Source of the DNA: SZUA-430 sp034440355
Lineage (GTDB): Bacteria; Pseudomonadota; Alphaproteobacteria; Micropepsales; Micropepsaceae
Direction: 5' to 3'
Assembly: GCA_034440355.1 (NCBI GenBank)
Contig: JAWXBY010000041.1
Span: 22,765 to 86,764, forward strand
DNA: 64,000 nucleotides
Positions 1 through 9,035 of this stretch are shown piece after piece (position 1 is the stretch's first letter; every line of letters begins with the position of its first letter). The notes beneath the pieces were generated by a model. It had not been told where the DNA came from. It was given only the letters and a program-made list of their open reading frames with translations, and ran no database searches. The position numbers and the translations under genes are program-made.

Positions 1-262
1 GTTCTTCATAAAGCGCCGCCTGTGTCGTTTCGTTGATCGTCGCCCTCATCTCGGAAGCCGTCAGGAGGCCTCGATCGAGCGCGTCCTGCACGGTTTCGTC
101 GATGGCGTCCTTAGCCGCCAGACTGTCCAAATCGCCCGGCGCGAAGCCGCCGTAGACGGAACACACGACCGCCCGCTCAATCGTATCGCTGGGCAGATCC
201 ACAGCCCACGCGGGCGTCGCAGCAAGGGCAAGCAAGCCAAGTCCTGTCACAAGTCTAAACAT
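1..262 (-). CDS. Small secreted protein, C-terminal part missing
   Basis: A minus-strand reading frame begins with ATG at 262-260 and runs off the left edge of the window, so only the first 87 residues are visible. The start MFRLVTGLGLLALAATPAWA is a clear signal peptide with an AWA cleavage site. A GGAGAGAG stretch just upstream of the ATG serves as ribosome binding site. The mature part is acidic and helix-prone with one cysteine (AVVCSVYGG). I do not recognise a family. It is divergent from thiD. Function is unknown; export to the periplasm is inferred from the signal peptide only. Confidence 0.7.
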   Translation of the reverse strand, partial: MFRLVTGLGLLALAATPAWAVDLPSDTIERAVVCSVYGGFAPGDLDSLAAKDAIDETVQDALDRGLLTASEMRATINETTQAALYEE

Positions 263-374
263 GACACTCTCTCCAAAAGAGTAAAACGGCCCAGCCTCGA
301 ATGCTCCAAACGACTGAGCGTTGGCTTCGTTCCGGTTCCTCGCTTCACGTGCGCCGGCGCGCTATGTATGTCGC

Positions 375-1199
375 ATGACGGAACCGACCCGCATGCATGG
401 CCGCGTTTTAATCATCGCCGGATCCGACTCGGGCGGCGGTGCCGGCATTCAAGCAGACATCAAGACCGTGACCGCGCTCGGTGCCTTCGCGGCGACGGCG
501 ATCACCGCCGTGACCGTGCAGAACACGTTGGGCGTGACCGGCATTCATCCTGTCCCCGTCGCGACAGTCACAGCGCAGATCAGGGCGGTGCTGAGCGACA
601 TCGGCGCCGACGCGATCAAGACCGGCATGCTGGCCTCCGGTGAACTGATCGACACCGTGTTCTCGCTCTTGAAGCGTGAAGCGCCGAACGTCCCGTTGAT
701 CGTCGATCCCGTGATGGTCGCCAAAGGCGGCGCATCGCTGATCGACAAGGATTCGATCCACGCGATGAAGGCGCGCCTTCTCACGCGCGCAACGCTCATC
801 ACGCCGAACTTGCCCGAAGCCGAGGCGCTCACCGGCCGCAAGATCGCAACCGTCGAGGCAATGCGCGCGGCGATGAAGGCACTGTTGGAGCTCGGCGCAA
901 AATCGGCGCTGCTCAAGGGCGGCCACCTGCCGGGCGACGCCGTCGTCGACATCTACGCCGGTCCCGACGGCACGCAGGAGTGGAGCGATACACGTATCGA
1001 TACGCGGCACACGCACGGCACCGGGTGTACGCTTGCGTCGGCCATCGCAACAGGATTCGCTCAAGGCCTAAACGCCGTCGATTCGATTGCCCGCGCCCGC
1101 GCCTATGTCCGCCGGGCAATGGAGACCGCGCCGGGCCTCGGCGCCGGTCACGGGCCTTTGAATCACGCTCACACGGTTCGTCCGTTTACGGAGGAATGA
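375..1199 (+). CDS. thiD: Hydroxymethylpyrimidine/phosphomethylpyrimidine kinase
   Basis: ThiD makes HMP diphosphate from HMP in two ATP-dependent steps for thiamine synthesis, in the cytoplasm. The 274-residue product has the ribokinase-fold signatures: IAGSDSGGGAGIQADIKT near residue 14, a TPNLPEAEALTG segment, a KGGHL motif and the anion-hole HGTGCTLASAIA near the C-terminus. Length fits the family. The frame is open further upstream to 321, but homology starts at RVLIIAGSDS, so the ATG at 375 (or 393) is preferred. Its stop overlaps the following phzF-family gene (ATGA at 1196-1199), suggesting translational coupling. I saw no thiamine riboswitch upstream. Confidence 0.92.
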   Translation: MTEPTRMHGRVLIIAGSDSGGGAGIQADIKTVTALGAFAATAITAVTVQNTLGVTGIHPVPVATVTAQIRAVLSDIGADAIKTGMLASGELIDTVFSLLKREAPNVPLIVDPVMVAKGGASLIDKDSIHAMKARLLTRATLITPNLPEAEALTGRKIATVEAMRAAMKALLELGAKSALLKGGHLPGDAVVDIYAGPDGTQEWSDTRIDTRHTHGTGCTLASAIATGFAQGLNAVDSIARARAYVRRAMETAPGLGAGHGPLNHAHTVRPFTEE

Positions 1200-1201
1200 T
1201 C

Positions 1202-2023
1202 ATGGAATTGAAACTCTGGCAGGTTGACGCCTTCGCCGACAAACCCTTCGAAGGCAATCCCGCCGCCGTCGTGCCCCTCGCCGATTGGCTGAGCGATGAG
1301 GTGATGCAGGCGATCGCCGCCGAAAACAACCTCTCCGAAACCGCCTTCTTCGTCGCCGACAAGACCAAAGGTGCCGGCCACTACGCGCTGCGCTGGTTCA
1401 CCCCGACGGTCGAAGTCCCGCTCTGCGGCCACGCCACATTGGCCAGCGCCCACGTCGTCCTCACCCACCTCGCCCCGCAACTCTCACGCGTCGAATTCTC
1501 GACCCAAAGCGGCACGTTGACGGTCGAGCGCGCCAACGACGGCTATCTGTCGATGGCGCTGCCCGCCTACGCGGCGACACCGCATCCCGACGGCGACGCT
1601 TTCCTGGAGGCGCTGGAAGAAGCCCTCTCGATCGAACCGCTGGAAGTCTTCAAAGCGAACTACGCGCTCGCAGTCTTCGGCTCGGCCGACGAAATCATGG
1701 AAGCCGAATCCGACGGCCTGGTCGCCGACGTGCTGGAAGAGTTCGACGAAGAAGGCGTCATCATCACCGCACCGGGCGGCGACACGGGCTTCGACTTCGT
1801 CTCCCGCTTCTTCGTCCCCGGCAAAGGCATCGCCGAAGACCCGGTCACAGGCGCCGCCCACGCAGCCCTGGTCCCCTTCTGGGCCAAACGCCTCGGCAAA
1901 GCCAAGATGACCGCCCGCCAAATGAGCACCCGCGGCGGTACGCTGATCTGCGAGGAACAAGGCGAACGCGTGCTGCTCAAAGGCAAAGTCGCGCCCTACC
2001 TCGAAGGTGTGATCCGTATCTAG
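1202..2023 (+). CDS. PhzF-family isomerase/epimerase-like protein
   Basis: 273-residue protein of the PhzF / diaminopimelate-epimerase fold. Visible family marks are the N-terminal VDAFADKPFEGNPAAVV, the catalytic-Glu motif NLSETAFF (Glu46), the WFTPTVEVPLCGHATLA block, and a C-terminal EDPVTGAAHAAL motif. These proteins catalyse proton shifts on small acids; the substrate here is unknown. The ATG at 1202 sits 7 nt after GGAGG (1190-1194). An in-frame ATG at 1196 overlaps the thiD stop but is too close to that GGAGG. The two genes probably share one transcript. It converges on the next gene with a 4 bp 3' overlap. Confidence 0.88.
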   Translation: MELKLWQVDAFADKPFEGNPAAVVPLADWLSDEVMQAIAAENNLSETAFFVADKTKGAGHYALRWFTPTVEVPLCGHATLASAHVVLTHLAPQLSRVEFSTQSGTLTVERANDGYLSMALPAYAATPHPDGDAFLEALEEALSIEPLEVFKANYALAVFGSADEIMEAESDGLVADVLEEFDEEGVIITAPGGDTGFDFVSRFFVPGKGIAEDPVTGAAHAALVPFWAKRLGKAKMTARQMSTRGGTLICEEQGERVLLKGKVAPYLEGVIRI

Positions 2024-2598
2024 AGATAGCTGACGGCGACGAAGCCGCTGATGATGATCACGATCGCTGCCGTCGTGACCAGCGTCAGATGCTTCTCGAT
2101 GAAGTCGCGGATCGGCTCGCCGAAGAAGTAGAGCAGCGTCGCGACCAGATAGAACCGCGCGCCGCGCGTCACGATCGACGCCAAACCGAACACCAGCAAG
2201 TCGAAATGCGCGGCGCCGGCCGCGATCGTGACCAGCTTGTAGGGGATCGGCGTCATCCCTTTGATCAAGATGATCCAAAGGCCCCATTTGTTGAACTGCT
2301 GCTGAAACTCGGCGAAGGCGCCGGGGGCGTAAAATTCCAACACCGGTTGTCCGATCGTCTCGAACAGGAAATACCCGATCGCATAGCCGAAGAACCCGCC
2401 CGCGACCGAAGCGACCGTGCACACGCCCGCGATCAGCCACGCCTTCGCGCGCCGCGCCAAGATCATGGGGATCAGCATCACGTCGGGCGGGATCGGAAAG
2501 AACGAACTCTCCGCGAACGACACGCCGGCCAGCACCCACAGGGACTTTGGGTGCTCCGCCATGCGGATGACCCAGTCGTAGAGCCGGCGAAGCATCAA
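2020..2598 (-). CDS. YqaA/DedA-like VTT-domain inner membrane protein
   Basis: 192 residues with several hydrophobic segments. Early residues LWVLAGVSFAESSFFPIPPDVMLIPMIL and the later KGMTPIPYKLVTIAAGAA are the two re-entrant, proline-containing motifs typical of the YqaA branch of the DedA/VTT (SNARE-associated) family. Members act in lipid carrier or phospholipid translocation and membrane homeostasis; the cargo of the YqaA branch is not established. The protein starts at MMLRRLYDW. Its stop overlaps that of the convergent phzF-like gene. The upstream 100 bp to 2699 contain no further gene. Confidence 0.85.
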   Translation of the reverse strand: MMLRRLYDWVIRMAEHPKSLWVLAGVSFAESSFFPIPPDVMLIPMILARRAKAWLIAGVCTVASVAGGFFGYAIGYFLFETIGQPVLEFYAPGAFAEFQQQFNKWGLWIILIKGMTPIPYKLVTIAAGAAHFDLLVFGLASIVTRGARFYLVATLLYFFGEPIRDFIEKHLTLVTTAAIVIIISGFVAVSYL

Positions 2599-2698
2599 AC
2601 CCCCAACAGCGCAAAACGCGAGAAACGGCCGCGATGGTTAGCCCAACCCCGCCCGCGCGGCAATCAGCGAATGCGCTGGCGTGACGTCCGCCACGCCG

Positions 2699-4510
2699 TT
2701 AAGCGTCCGCCGTAATCGGCAGGGCAGGCGCATCCGCCGCTGCAACCGCCTCGCCGCAGACAAGCCCACGCAGCGCATTGCCGAACCACACGGTCCCGCG
2801 CGCCAAATCCGCGGGATACAAAACGCGCTCGACGACACGCTGCGGCCCAATCTCGATCAATTCCCGCCGCAGACAACCGTTGAGCAAGCCGCTCGACAAC
2901 GGCGGCGTCAGCCAAACCCCGTCGCGCTCGACGAAGATATTCGTGCGGCTGCCCTCAGTCACCTCGCCGCGCTCATTCACGAACACGACCTCGTCGCATC
3001 CTGTCGCCGCACTCAAAGCATGATCGTAGAAGTCGCGGGCGGTCGTCTTGTGATGCACGCGCCAATCGCCGCTGTCGACGGCAGCCGCCGCGACCGCATA
3101 CCGCCATACCGCGCCAGGCGGCGTGGCCACAAACGGTGCGGTCGTGACCTCGACATCCCCGCGCTCGCCAAGCGTCAACCGCACGCGCAGCGCCTCGCCC
3201 TGCGCAGCGACCGCAGCGTGCAGCGCCCGCCGCACCCGCATCTCATCGCACACAAACCCGAAATACCGGCTCGACCCAGAAAGCCGCGCCAGATGCCGCT
3301 GCAGCAAATGAAATCCGCCGTCCGGCGTCCACCGCAGGGTTTCGATCAGGCGCACGGCTTCCTGTGTCTCGGTGAAGAACCGCGCCTTGAGCAGCGCCTC
3401 GTCGTATTCCGCCGCCGCGTTCGAGTCCCAGACAATACCGCCGCCGACGCCCATCTCGGCCGCGCCGTCACGCAGCACCAGCGTTCGGATCGCGACGTTG
3501 AACGCCATCGTCCCGCGCGCGATATAACCCACGGCCCCGCAATAGACGCCGCGCGGCTCATCCTCGATCTCGCGAATAACCTCCATCGCGCGAATCTTCG
3601 GCGCGCCGGTGATCGAACCGCACGGAAAGAGGGCAGGCAACAGGCGCGACAAAGACGGCTCGCCATCGACCTTCGCCTCGATCCCGGACGTCAGCGTGTG
3701 AAAGCGCGGATACGTCTCGACGGTGAAGAGATCGGTGACCTTCACGCTGCCCGCCGCCGCGACGCGCGACAGGTCGTTGCGCAGCAAGTCGACGATCATG
3801 AGGTTCTCAGCCCGCTGCTTCTCGTCGGCAACCAGCTCGCGCCGCCGCGCCTCGTCTTCGGCGATGCCGCCGGCGCGCGCCACGGTGCCCTTCATCGGCC
3901 GCGCCGCGATACGGCCGTCTTTCACGCGAAAGAACATCTCCGGCGAAAACGACAACACGTCTTCATCGTCGAAGCGGATAAACGAACAAGCCCCGGCGCG
4001 CGCCTTGGTCCGCAGCGCCAGATAGGTCGCGAACGGATCGCCCGCCTCACCCTTCAGCTTGAACGTCAAATTCACCTGATAGACGTCGCCGTCGCCGATC
4101 AACTGATGCACGCGGTCAAGCTTCGCCCGGTGCGCGGCAGCGCTGAGCGACGCCACCACATCGCCCGACATCGCCGGTCCACGTGCACGTTCGCTTAACC
4201 ACCGAAAGCGCGCACCGGGCGAAAGACGCCGCGCCGCACCGAACAAATGAAACCTTAGTAACGGCCCACGCGTTTCAGGAAGTAAAGGCAGCAGCCTTCG
4301 CTCGAACACATAGCCAAGCTCATACGCAAAATATCCGGCCGCGGTGAGACCACGTGCAACGCCTGCATCGATCTCCTCCAACGCGCGACGCACGTCGTCC
4401 GCAGTCCAAGCTTCAACCAAGCCTTGCGCGTCCGACAACAGCAACGCGGGCCGGTCCGGCCACGTCGCATCGTCGAACAAGGCGAAAGGTCTGTTTTCCG
4501 GAATGACCAT
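2699..4510 (-). CDS. pabBC: Fused aminodeoxychorismate synthase component I / aminodeoxychorismate lyase
   Basis: 603-residue fusion making 4-aminobenzoate for folate. The PabB half (about 1-385) carries DVYQVNLTF (142-150), RPMKGT (204-209), the acidic ENLMIVDLLRNDL region and CGSITGAPK (297-305), the chorismate-binding marks. The C-terminal half (about 390-603) is a fold-type IV PLP enzyme like PabC: the lysine of HHKTTARDFYD (Lys498) is the expected PLP Schiff base, and TEGSRTNIF is at 518-526. The frame opens further upstream, but the ATG at 4510 is the start consistent with homology. The glutamine amidotransferase PabA is not in the window. It is divergent from the Hsp20 gene, separated by 112 bp. 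Confidence 0.92.
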   Translation of the reverse strand: MVIPENRPFALFDDATWPDRPALLLSDAQGLVEAWTADDVRRALEEIDAGVARGLTAAGYFAYELGYVFERRLLPLLPETRGPLLRFHLFGAARRLSPGARFRWLSERARGPAMSGDVVASLSAAAHRAKLDRVHQLIGDGDVYQVNLTFKLKGEAGDPFATYLALRTKARAGACSFIRFDDEDVLSFSPEMFFRVKDGRIAARPMKGTVARAGGIAEDEARRRELVADEKQRAENLMIVDLLRNDLSRVAAAGSVKVTDLFTVETYPRFHTLTSGIEAKVDGEPSLSRLLPALFPCGSITGAPKIRAMEVIREIEDEPRGVYCGAVGYIARGTMAFNVAIRTLVLRDGAAEMGVGGGIVWDSNAAAEYDEALLKARFFTETQEAVRLIETLRWTPDGGFHLLQRHLARLSGSSRYFGFVCDEMRVRRALHAAVAAQGEALRVRLTLGERGDVEVTTAPFVATPPGAVWRYAVAAAAVDSGDWRVHHKTTARDFYDHALSAATGCDEVVFVNERGEVTEGSRTNIFVERDGVWLTPPLSSGLLNGCLRRELIEIGPQRVVERVLYPADLARGTVWFGNALRGLVCGEAVAAADAPALPITADA

Positions 4511-4622
4511 GCTGCGGAAAGGGTGGTTGAGCTTGACGGGACATCGCCGTCCGCCCACATGCTGAAGGAGATGCAGGGACGCGAACGGCGGCGAACCCTG
4601 TCTATAGCGCGGGGAAACGCCA

Positions 4623-5036
4623 ATGTCGCGACCAGGACCATTCGGCAATCCGCACTGTCTAGGCTTCGACGATGTCGAGCGGATCCTGGAGCGCCTAGCG
4701 AAAACGACACCCGAATCCTACCCGCCCATCAACATCGAAGAGCCCGCCGAAGGTCAGCTGCGCGTCACGCTCGCCGTCGCTGGCTTTGCGCCGGAGCATC
4801 TGACGGCGACGCTGGCCGACCGCCAGTTGATGATCAAAGGTGATGGTCCCCCGGCAGGAGAATCCCGCATCTACCTTCACAAGGGCATCGCGGCCCGCGG
4901 CTTTCAGCGAACGTTCATCTTGGCCGATGGCTGGGAGGTTGAAAGCGCACGGTTAAGCAACGGACTGCTCAGGATCGACATAAGAAAACTTCGCCCAACC
5001 TCTCAGATTCGACAGATTTCCATCACTTCAGAGTGA
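4623..5036 (+). CDS. Small heat shock protein (Hsp20/IbpA family)
   Basis: 137-residue alpha-crystallin-domain chaperone. The core runs from PPINIEEPAEGQLRVTLAVAGF through LADRQLMIKGD to IAARGFQRTFILADGWEVESARLSNGLLRIDI, where the last part is the conserved A-x-x-x-N-G-L strand. Such proteins hold unfolding proteins for refolding by DnaK/ClpB. The N-terminal arm is short and the C-terminal I-x-I anchor is only weakly recognisable (QISI). A DUF1150 gene follows after 114 bp, an association commonly seen in alphaproteobacteria. A heat-shock promoter was not convincingly found. Confidence 0.88.
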   Translation: MSRPGPFGNPHCLGFDDVERILERLAKTTPESYPPINIEEPAEGQLRVTLAVAGFAPEHLTATLADRQLMIKGDGPPAGESRIYLHKGIAARGFQRTFILADGWEVESARLSNGLLRIDIRKLRPTSQIRQISITSE

Positions 5037-5150
5037 GATAGGATACCTATCGAAAACTGGATGCCGAGTGCCCACATATTGCCATGGAGGGTCGCTACAT
5101 CGGTTGCCGGAAGACGGGGCTGAAGCGACAGCTTTAAGGAGTAACCTGTC

Positions 5151-5420
5151 ATGAGAAACGACTACGGCGGTCAGCCGCACGAATTAAGCCAGGAAGAAGT
5201 CTCGCGCATCATCGGGCCGAACACGGTCTATGTGCGTGAGGTGGACGCCGAGGAATTGAAGGGTCTGGGCGTCATTCCGATCGATGCGCCGATCCCCAAG
5301 AAGCAGAAATTCTTCGCGCTTCACGCGGCCGACGGTCGCCGCGTCGCCGTCCTCGACAATCGCGACATGGCCTTCTCGGCCGCCCGCGAACACGAGCTTG
5401 AGCCCGTCAGCGTACACTAA
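5151..5420 (+). CDS. DUF1150 family protein
   Basis: 89-residue soluble protein. The pattern of VYVREVDAEELKG, then a central IPKKQKFFALHAADGRRVAVLDNRDMAF, then a short tail matches the DUF1150 family, found mainly in alphaproteobacteria and often next to small heat shock genes, as here. No catalytic motif is visible and the function is unknown. The start ATG at 5151 has an AAGGAG box (5136-5141) about 9 nt upstream. A strong hairpin (5431-5451) just after the stop probably ends the transcript. Confidence 0.85.
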   Translation: MRNDYGGQPHELSQEEVSRIIGPNTVYVREVDAEELKGLGVIPIDAPIPKKQKFFALHAADGRRVAVLDNRDMAFSAAREHELEPVSVH

Positions 5421-5430
5421 CGAAAGCGTC

Positions 5431-5451
5431 GCAGGCCCTTAAGCGGCCTGC
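5431..5451. terminator. Bidirectional hairpin between convergent DUF1150 and ptsN genes
   Basis: GCAGGCC and GGCCTGC form a perfect 7 bp stem around a CTTAAGC loop. It lies 10 nt after the DUF1150 stop and contains the ptsN stop codon, so it can serve both convergent genes. There is no long T tract, which lowers confidence in intrinsic termination. Confidence 0.45.
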
Positions 5452-5906
5452 ACGCCCGCCGTGGGCTCGGTGAGCAGCGCGTAAAGCTCGGCCCGATCAT
5501 TGGCAGCCCGCAACTTCTCGCAAAAATTGGCATTGCGCATCAAACGCGAAACGCGCGCCAGCGCCTTCAAGTGATCGGCGCCTGCGTCGACGGGCGTCAG
5601 CAGCGTAAACACCAGATCGACCGGCGCTTCGTCGATGGATTCGAAATCGACCGCGCCATCGAGATGCGCGAACACGCCGACGATGCGTTCAAGCTTGCTC
5701 AGCCGCGCGTGCGGAATGGCGATGCCGTGCCCGACGCCTGTGCTGGAAAGCTTCTCGCGCTCCCACAGCGTCTCGAACACCGTGTTTACGTTGAGGTTCG
5801 CGACCTGCGCCGCGTGCATCGCGATCTCGGTGATCAGCTTCTTCTTGTTGGTCGCTTTAAGCCCTTCGAACACGGCTTGCGGCGCCAGGATTTCCGCGAT
5901 GTCCAT
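5439..5906 (-). CDS. ptsN: Nitrogen-regulatory PTS EIIA protein
   Basis: 155-residue EIIA-Ntr. The phosphorylated histidine is in the motif GIAIPHARLSKL (first His of the IPHAR core), preceded by REKLSSTGVGHG, exactly as in the PTS EIIA type 2 fold. In the nitrogen PTS it takes phosphate from NPr and, unphosphorylated, signals to potassium, nitrogen or stress systems. It lies 2 bp downstream of hpf and near rpoN, the conserved alphaproteobacterial order. Probably co-transcribed with hpf. Confidence 0.95.
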   Translation of the reverse strand: MDIAEILAPQAVFEGLKATNKKKLITEIAMHAAQVANLNVNTVFETLWEREKLSSTGVGHGIAIPHARLSKLERIVGVFAHLDGAVDFESIDEAPVDLVFTLLTPVDAGADHLKALARVSRLMRNANFCEKLRAANDRAELYALLTEPTAGVQAA

Positions 5907-5908
5907 GC

Positions 5909-6490
5909 TCAGTTCTTCGCCGCGACGGCGTGGGTTTCGATCCAGCCGATATTGCCGTCCGCGCGGCGGTAAACGACGTTGACCTCGCCATGCGCGCGAT
6001 TGCGGAACACAAGCGCCGGCGCTTCGCCGAGGTCGAGCTGCATCACCGCTTCCCCGACGGTCAGCATGCGCAGCTGTGTTGTGTTTTCCGAGACGACGAC
6101 CGGGTTCAACGTTGCGGGTTCGGGCGCACCGTCGTCGGACGCGATGATCGTTTCGCGCGCCGGACTGACGTCGCCCACATTGCGCGGCGAGCCATTGTGA
6201 TGATCGCGAATGCGGCTCTTGTAGCGGCTGAGCCGTTTCTCCATGCGGTCGACGGCTTGGTCGCAGCTCGCATAGATATCCGTCGAACGCCCCTGCGCTT
6301 GCAGATAAAGGCCCGACGAAAGATGCAGCGTGCAGTCCGCGCGATACTCATGACCGTCGCGCGAAAAGGTGACGGAGCCGTCGACGGGACGATCGAAATA
6401 CTTGCCGACCGATTGCTTCAGCCGCGTCTCAACATGCGTGCGCAAGGCGCTGCCGATGTCGATCTGTTTGCCGGTGATGGTGAGTTGCAT
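5909..6490 (-). CDS. hpf: Long-form ribosome hibernation promoting factor
   Basis: 193 residues when started at MQLTITGKQIDIGSAL (ATG 6490); an upstream in-frame ATG at 6538 gives an implausible leader. Residues about 1-100 are the HPF/RaiA domain that binds the 30S subunit near the decoding site. After a linker, the last 60 residues (PVVVSENTTQLRMLTVGEAVMQLDL...) are the long-form dimerisation domain that makes 100S ribosomes. It sits between rpoN and ptsN as in other alphaproteobacteria. The 133 bp gap from rpoN may hold its own promoter. Confidence 0.93.
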   Translation of the reverse strand: MQLTITGKQIDIGSALRTHVETRLKQSVGKYFDRPVDGSVTFSRDGHEYRADCTLHLSSGLYLQAQGRSTDIYASCDQAVDRMEKRLSRYKSRIRDHHNGSPRNVGDVSPARETIIASDDGAPEPATLNPVVVSENTTQLRMLTVGEAVMQLDLGEAPALVFRNRAHGEVNVVYRRADGNIGWIETHAVAAKN

Positions 6491-6623
6491 GGCTCTTCGC
6501 GTCCTTCGGAAGTGACTGCCTTGGCCCGCGCAGGCCAATAGGATAACGCGCGAATCCCGGCGCGGTCCCGCGAAAGGCGGCGGACGTGTAGACCGCGTTC
6601 CGGACCCCTGTCAACGCATTGAC

Positions 6624-8159
6624 TTAAGGGGCGGAAACGCCGTCCGGAAAGGCCATGTTTTGCTTCAGACGCCGCCGTTCGACGGAAGAAGGAATGCGCA
6701 TAGCTTCGCGGTATTTCGCAACCGTACGCCGTGCAATGTCGATCCCGGTGCCGCGCAGGAGTTCCACAATTCTGTCATCTGACAGAACGTTCGCCGGAAC
6801 CTCTCTGTCGATCAGCTCGCGGATGTGGTGGCGCACGGCCTCCGCCGAATGCGCTTCGCCGCCTTCGGCGGACGAGGCGATCGACGAGGTGAAGAAGTAC
6901 TTGAGTTCGAACGTGCCGCGTGGCGTGGCGAGATACTTGTTCGCCGTCACGCGGCTGACGGTGGATTCGTGCATGCCGATCGCTTCCGCGATGGCGCGCA
7001 AATTCAAAGGCCGCAGATGCGTCACGCCGCTGACGAAGAAGCCGTCCTGCTGACGCACGATTTCGGTTGAGACTTTCAAGATCGTGCGCGCACGCTGATC
7101 GAGGCTGCGCACGAGCCAGTTCGCATTGTTGAGGCAATCGGTCAGATAGGCCTTCGCCTCTTTGCCCTTCGCCGTCGTCGCGTAATAGCGCGTGTTGATC
7201 AAAACGCGGGGCAGGGTGTCGTTGTTCAGTTCGACGGTATAGCCGCCGTGCGGATTCTCTTTGACATAGATGTCCGGCACGACGGGCTGGATCGTCTCGG
7301 TCCCGAACTTCAAACCCGGTTTCGGATTGAGCTGCTTGATCTCATCGATCATGTCGCTCAAATCTTCCGACGAGACTTGCGTGAGGCGCAGCAGCGATTG
7401 CACGTCGCGTTTGGCAAGCAGCTGTAAATTGTCGAGCAGCGCCTGCATCGCCGGATCAAGCCGGTTGCGCTCTTTGAGCTGCAGCGCCAGACACTCGGCC
7501 AGCGACCGCGCACCGACGCCTGTCGGATCGAATTTCTGGATGCTCTTCAGAACGTTCTCAAGCACCGGCACCGGCACCGCCAGGTGCTGCGCCGCCGTCA
7601 CGACGTCGACGGTCAGATACCCGCACTCGTCGATCGCATCGATCAGATAGGCGCCGATCAACCGGTCGCGCGCATCCGTGCAAGCGACCTGAAGCTGCTC
7701 CGCCAAATGCTCATGCAGATTGGGCGCCCGCGCCAACGTCGCCTCAAGCGACATGGCGTCATCGCCGTCCTGCCGTCCGCCGCCGCGCACTTCGGACCAA
7801 TTCGACGGCCCGCTGTCGCCCGCCGGAACGTCGGCGCGATCGGAAGCGGAATCTTCGCCGTAAACGTTGTCGTAGCTGGTATCGAGGTCCGACGACGCAT
7901 CAGCCGGCGGCGCATCTTCCCGCAAGGTGAGGCTCGTGTCGGCGACGGCCGCAACAGGCGGCTCAACCGGCGCGTCGTCGCGCGTCGCGGGTGGCCCGCT
8001 CTCGTCGCGTTCCAAAAGGGGGTTGCGCTCCAGCTCCTGCTCGACGAACGCCTGCACTTCGATATTCGACATCTGCAGCAGCTTGATGGCCTGCTGCAAC
8101 TGCGGGGTCATAACCAGGGACTGGCCCTGGCGCATCTCAAGTCTTTGGGTGAGAGCCAT
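6624..8159 (-). CDS. rpoN: RNA polymerase sigma-54 factor
   Basis: 511 residues. The N-terminal region I is Gln/Leu-rich (MRQGQSLVMTPQLQQAIKLL), the part contacted by AAA+ activators. An acidic region II follows (about 55-120), then the core-binding domain, an HTH (ESTVSRVTANKYL) and the RpoN-box region with ARRTVAKYREAMRIPSS near residue 490. Sigma-54 directs transcription from -24/-12 promoters for nitrogen and other regulated genes. The gene follows lptB by 15 bp in the conserved lpt-rpoN-hpf-ptsN order. In some bacteria the rtcBA RNA-repair operon is sigma-54 dependent, so it may matter for the cluster at the end of the window. Confidence 0.96.
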   Translation of the reverse strand: MALTQRLEMRQGQSLVMTPQLQQAIKLLQMSNIEVQAFVEQELERNPLLERDESGPPATRDDAPVEPPVAAVADTSLTLREDAPPADASSDLDTSYDNVYGEDSASDRADVPAGDSGPSNWSEVRGGGRQDGDDAMSLEATLARAPNLHEHLAEQLQVACTDARDRLIGAYLIDAIDECGYLTVDVVTAAQHLAVPVPVLENVLKSIQKFDPTGVGARSLAECLALQLKERNRLDPAMQALLDNLQLLAKRDVQSLLRLTQVSSEDLSDMIDEIKQLNPKPGLKFGTETIQPVVPDIYVKENPHGGYTVELNNDTLPRVLINTRYYATTAKGKEAKAYLTDCLNNANWLVRSLDQRARTILKVSTEIVRQQDGFFVSGVTHLRPLNLRAIAEAIGMHESTVSRVTANKYLATPRGTFELKYFFTSSIASSAEGGEAHSAEAVRHHIRELIDREVPANVLSDDRIVELLRGTGIDIARRTVAKYREAMRIPSSVERRRLKQNMAFPDGVSAP

Positions 8160-8174
8160 GACCGCCGCGCGCCT

Positions 8175-8987
8175 TTACAGCGAGAACTTCTCGCCGAGAT
8201 ACACGCGCCGAACATCCATGTTCGACACGATCTCGCGCGGGGTGCCTTCGGTCATCACTTCGCCGTCGTGAATGATGTAGGCGCGGTCGATGATCTCAAG
8301 CGTTTCGCGGACGTTATGGTCGGTGATCAGAACGCCGATGCCGCGCTCTTTGAGGTGATGCACCAATTTACGGATTTCGCCGATGGCAATCGGATCGATG
8401 CCCGCGAACGGCTCGTCCAGCAGCATGAACGACGGCTGCGTCGCCAGCGCGCGCGCGATTTCAACGCGGCGCCGCTCACCGCCCGAAAGGGCGAGCGCAG
8501 GCGCGCGGCGCAAATGCTCGATCGCAAACTCGGCCAGAAGATCGTCGACCAATTGCCGGCGCTTCTGCGCGTCGCGCTCGACCAGTTCGGCGACCGACAT
8601 GATGTTCTGCTCGACCGTCAGCCCACGGAAGATCGACGCTTCCTGCGGCAAGTACCCGATGCCAAGCCGCGCACGGCGGTACATGGGCAGCGAGGTGATG
8701 TCGTGACCATCCAGGAAGATCGAACCCGTATCCGCAGGGATCAGGCCCGTGATCATATAGAAGCAGGTCGTCTTACCCGCGCCGTTCGGCCCGAGAAGTC
8801 CCACGGCCTCGCCGCGGCGCAGCTGCAGCGACACGCTGCGTACGACCGGGCGGCGGCGAAAGCTCTTGCCGATCTGCACGACGACCAAGCCGGTTTGTTC
8901 GGCCACCAAACGGGGCCGTCCATACTGCGAGTCTTGGCCGGAATGGATCTGCATAGGAGGCTGGTCGCCCTGATATCCGTTACTCAT
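8175..8987 (-). CDS. lptB: LPS export ABC transporter ATP-binding protein
   Basis: 270-residue ATPase that powers LptFG extraction of LPS from the inner membrane. Walker A is LLGPNGAGKTT, the Q-loop is in IGYLPQEASIFRGLT, the ABC signature is LSGGERRRVEIARAL, and Walker B is FMLLDEPFAGIDP, followed by the H-loop ITDHNVRETL. It is slightly longer than E. coli LptB because of an N-terminal extension of about 30 residues rich in Gln. It follows lptA by 48 bp in one transcription unit. Confidence 0.95.
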   Translation of the reverse strand: MSNGYQGDQPPMQIHSGQDSQYGRPRLVAEQTGLVVVQIGKSFRRRPVVRSVSLQLRRGEAVGLLGPNGAGKTTCFYMITGLIPADTGSIFLDGHDITSLPMYRRARLGIGYLPQEASIFRGLTVEQNIMSVAELVERDAQKRRQLVDDLLAEFAIEHLRRAPALALSGGERRRVEIARALATQPSFMLLDEPFAGIDPIAIGEIRKLVHHLKERGIGVLITDHNVRETLEIIDRAYIIHDGEVMTEGTPREIVSNMDVRRVYLGEKFSL

Positions 8988-9035
8988 TGAAGTGGCTCAT
9001 AAAATCCCACTTGGCCTTAAAGTTGCGTGAAGCGA

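Noticed and set aside
263..374. Thiamine riboswitch before thiD
   Set aside because: No CUGAGA-type THI box or conserved pairing elements are seen in the short leader.
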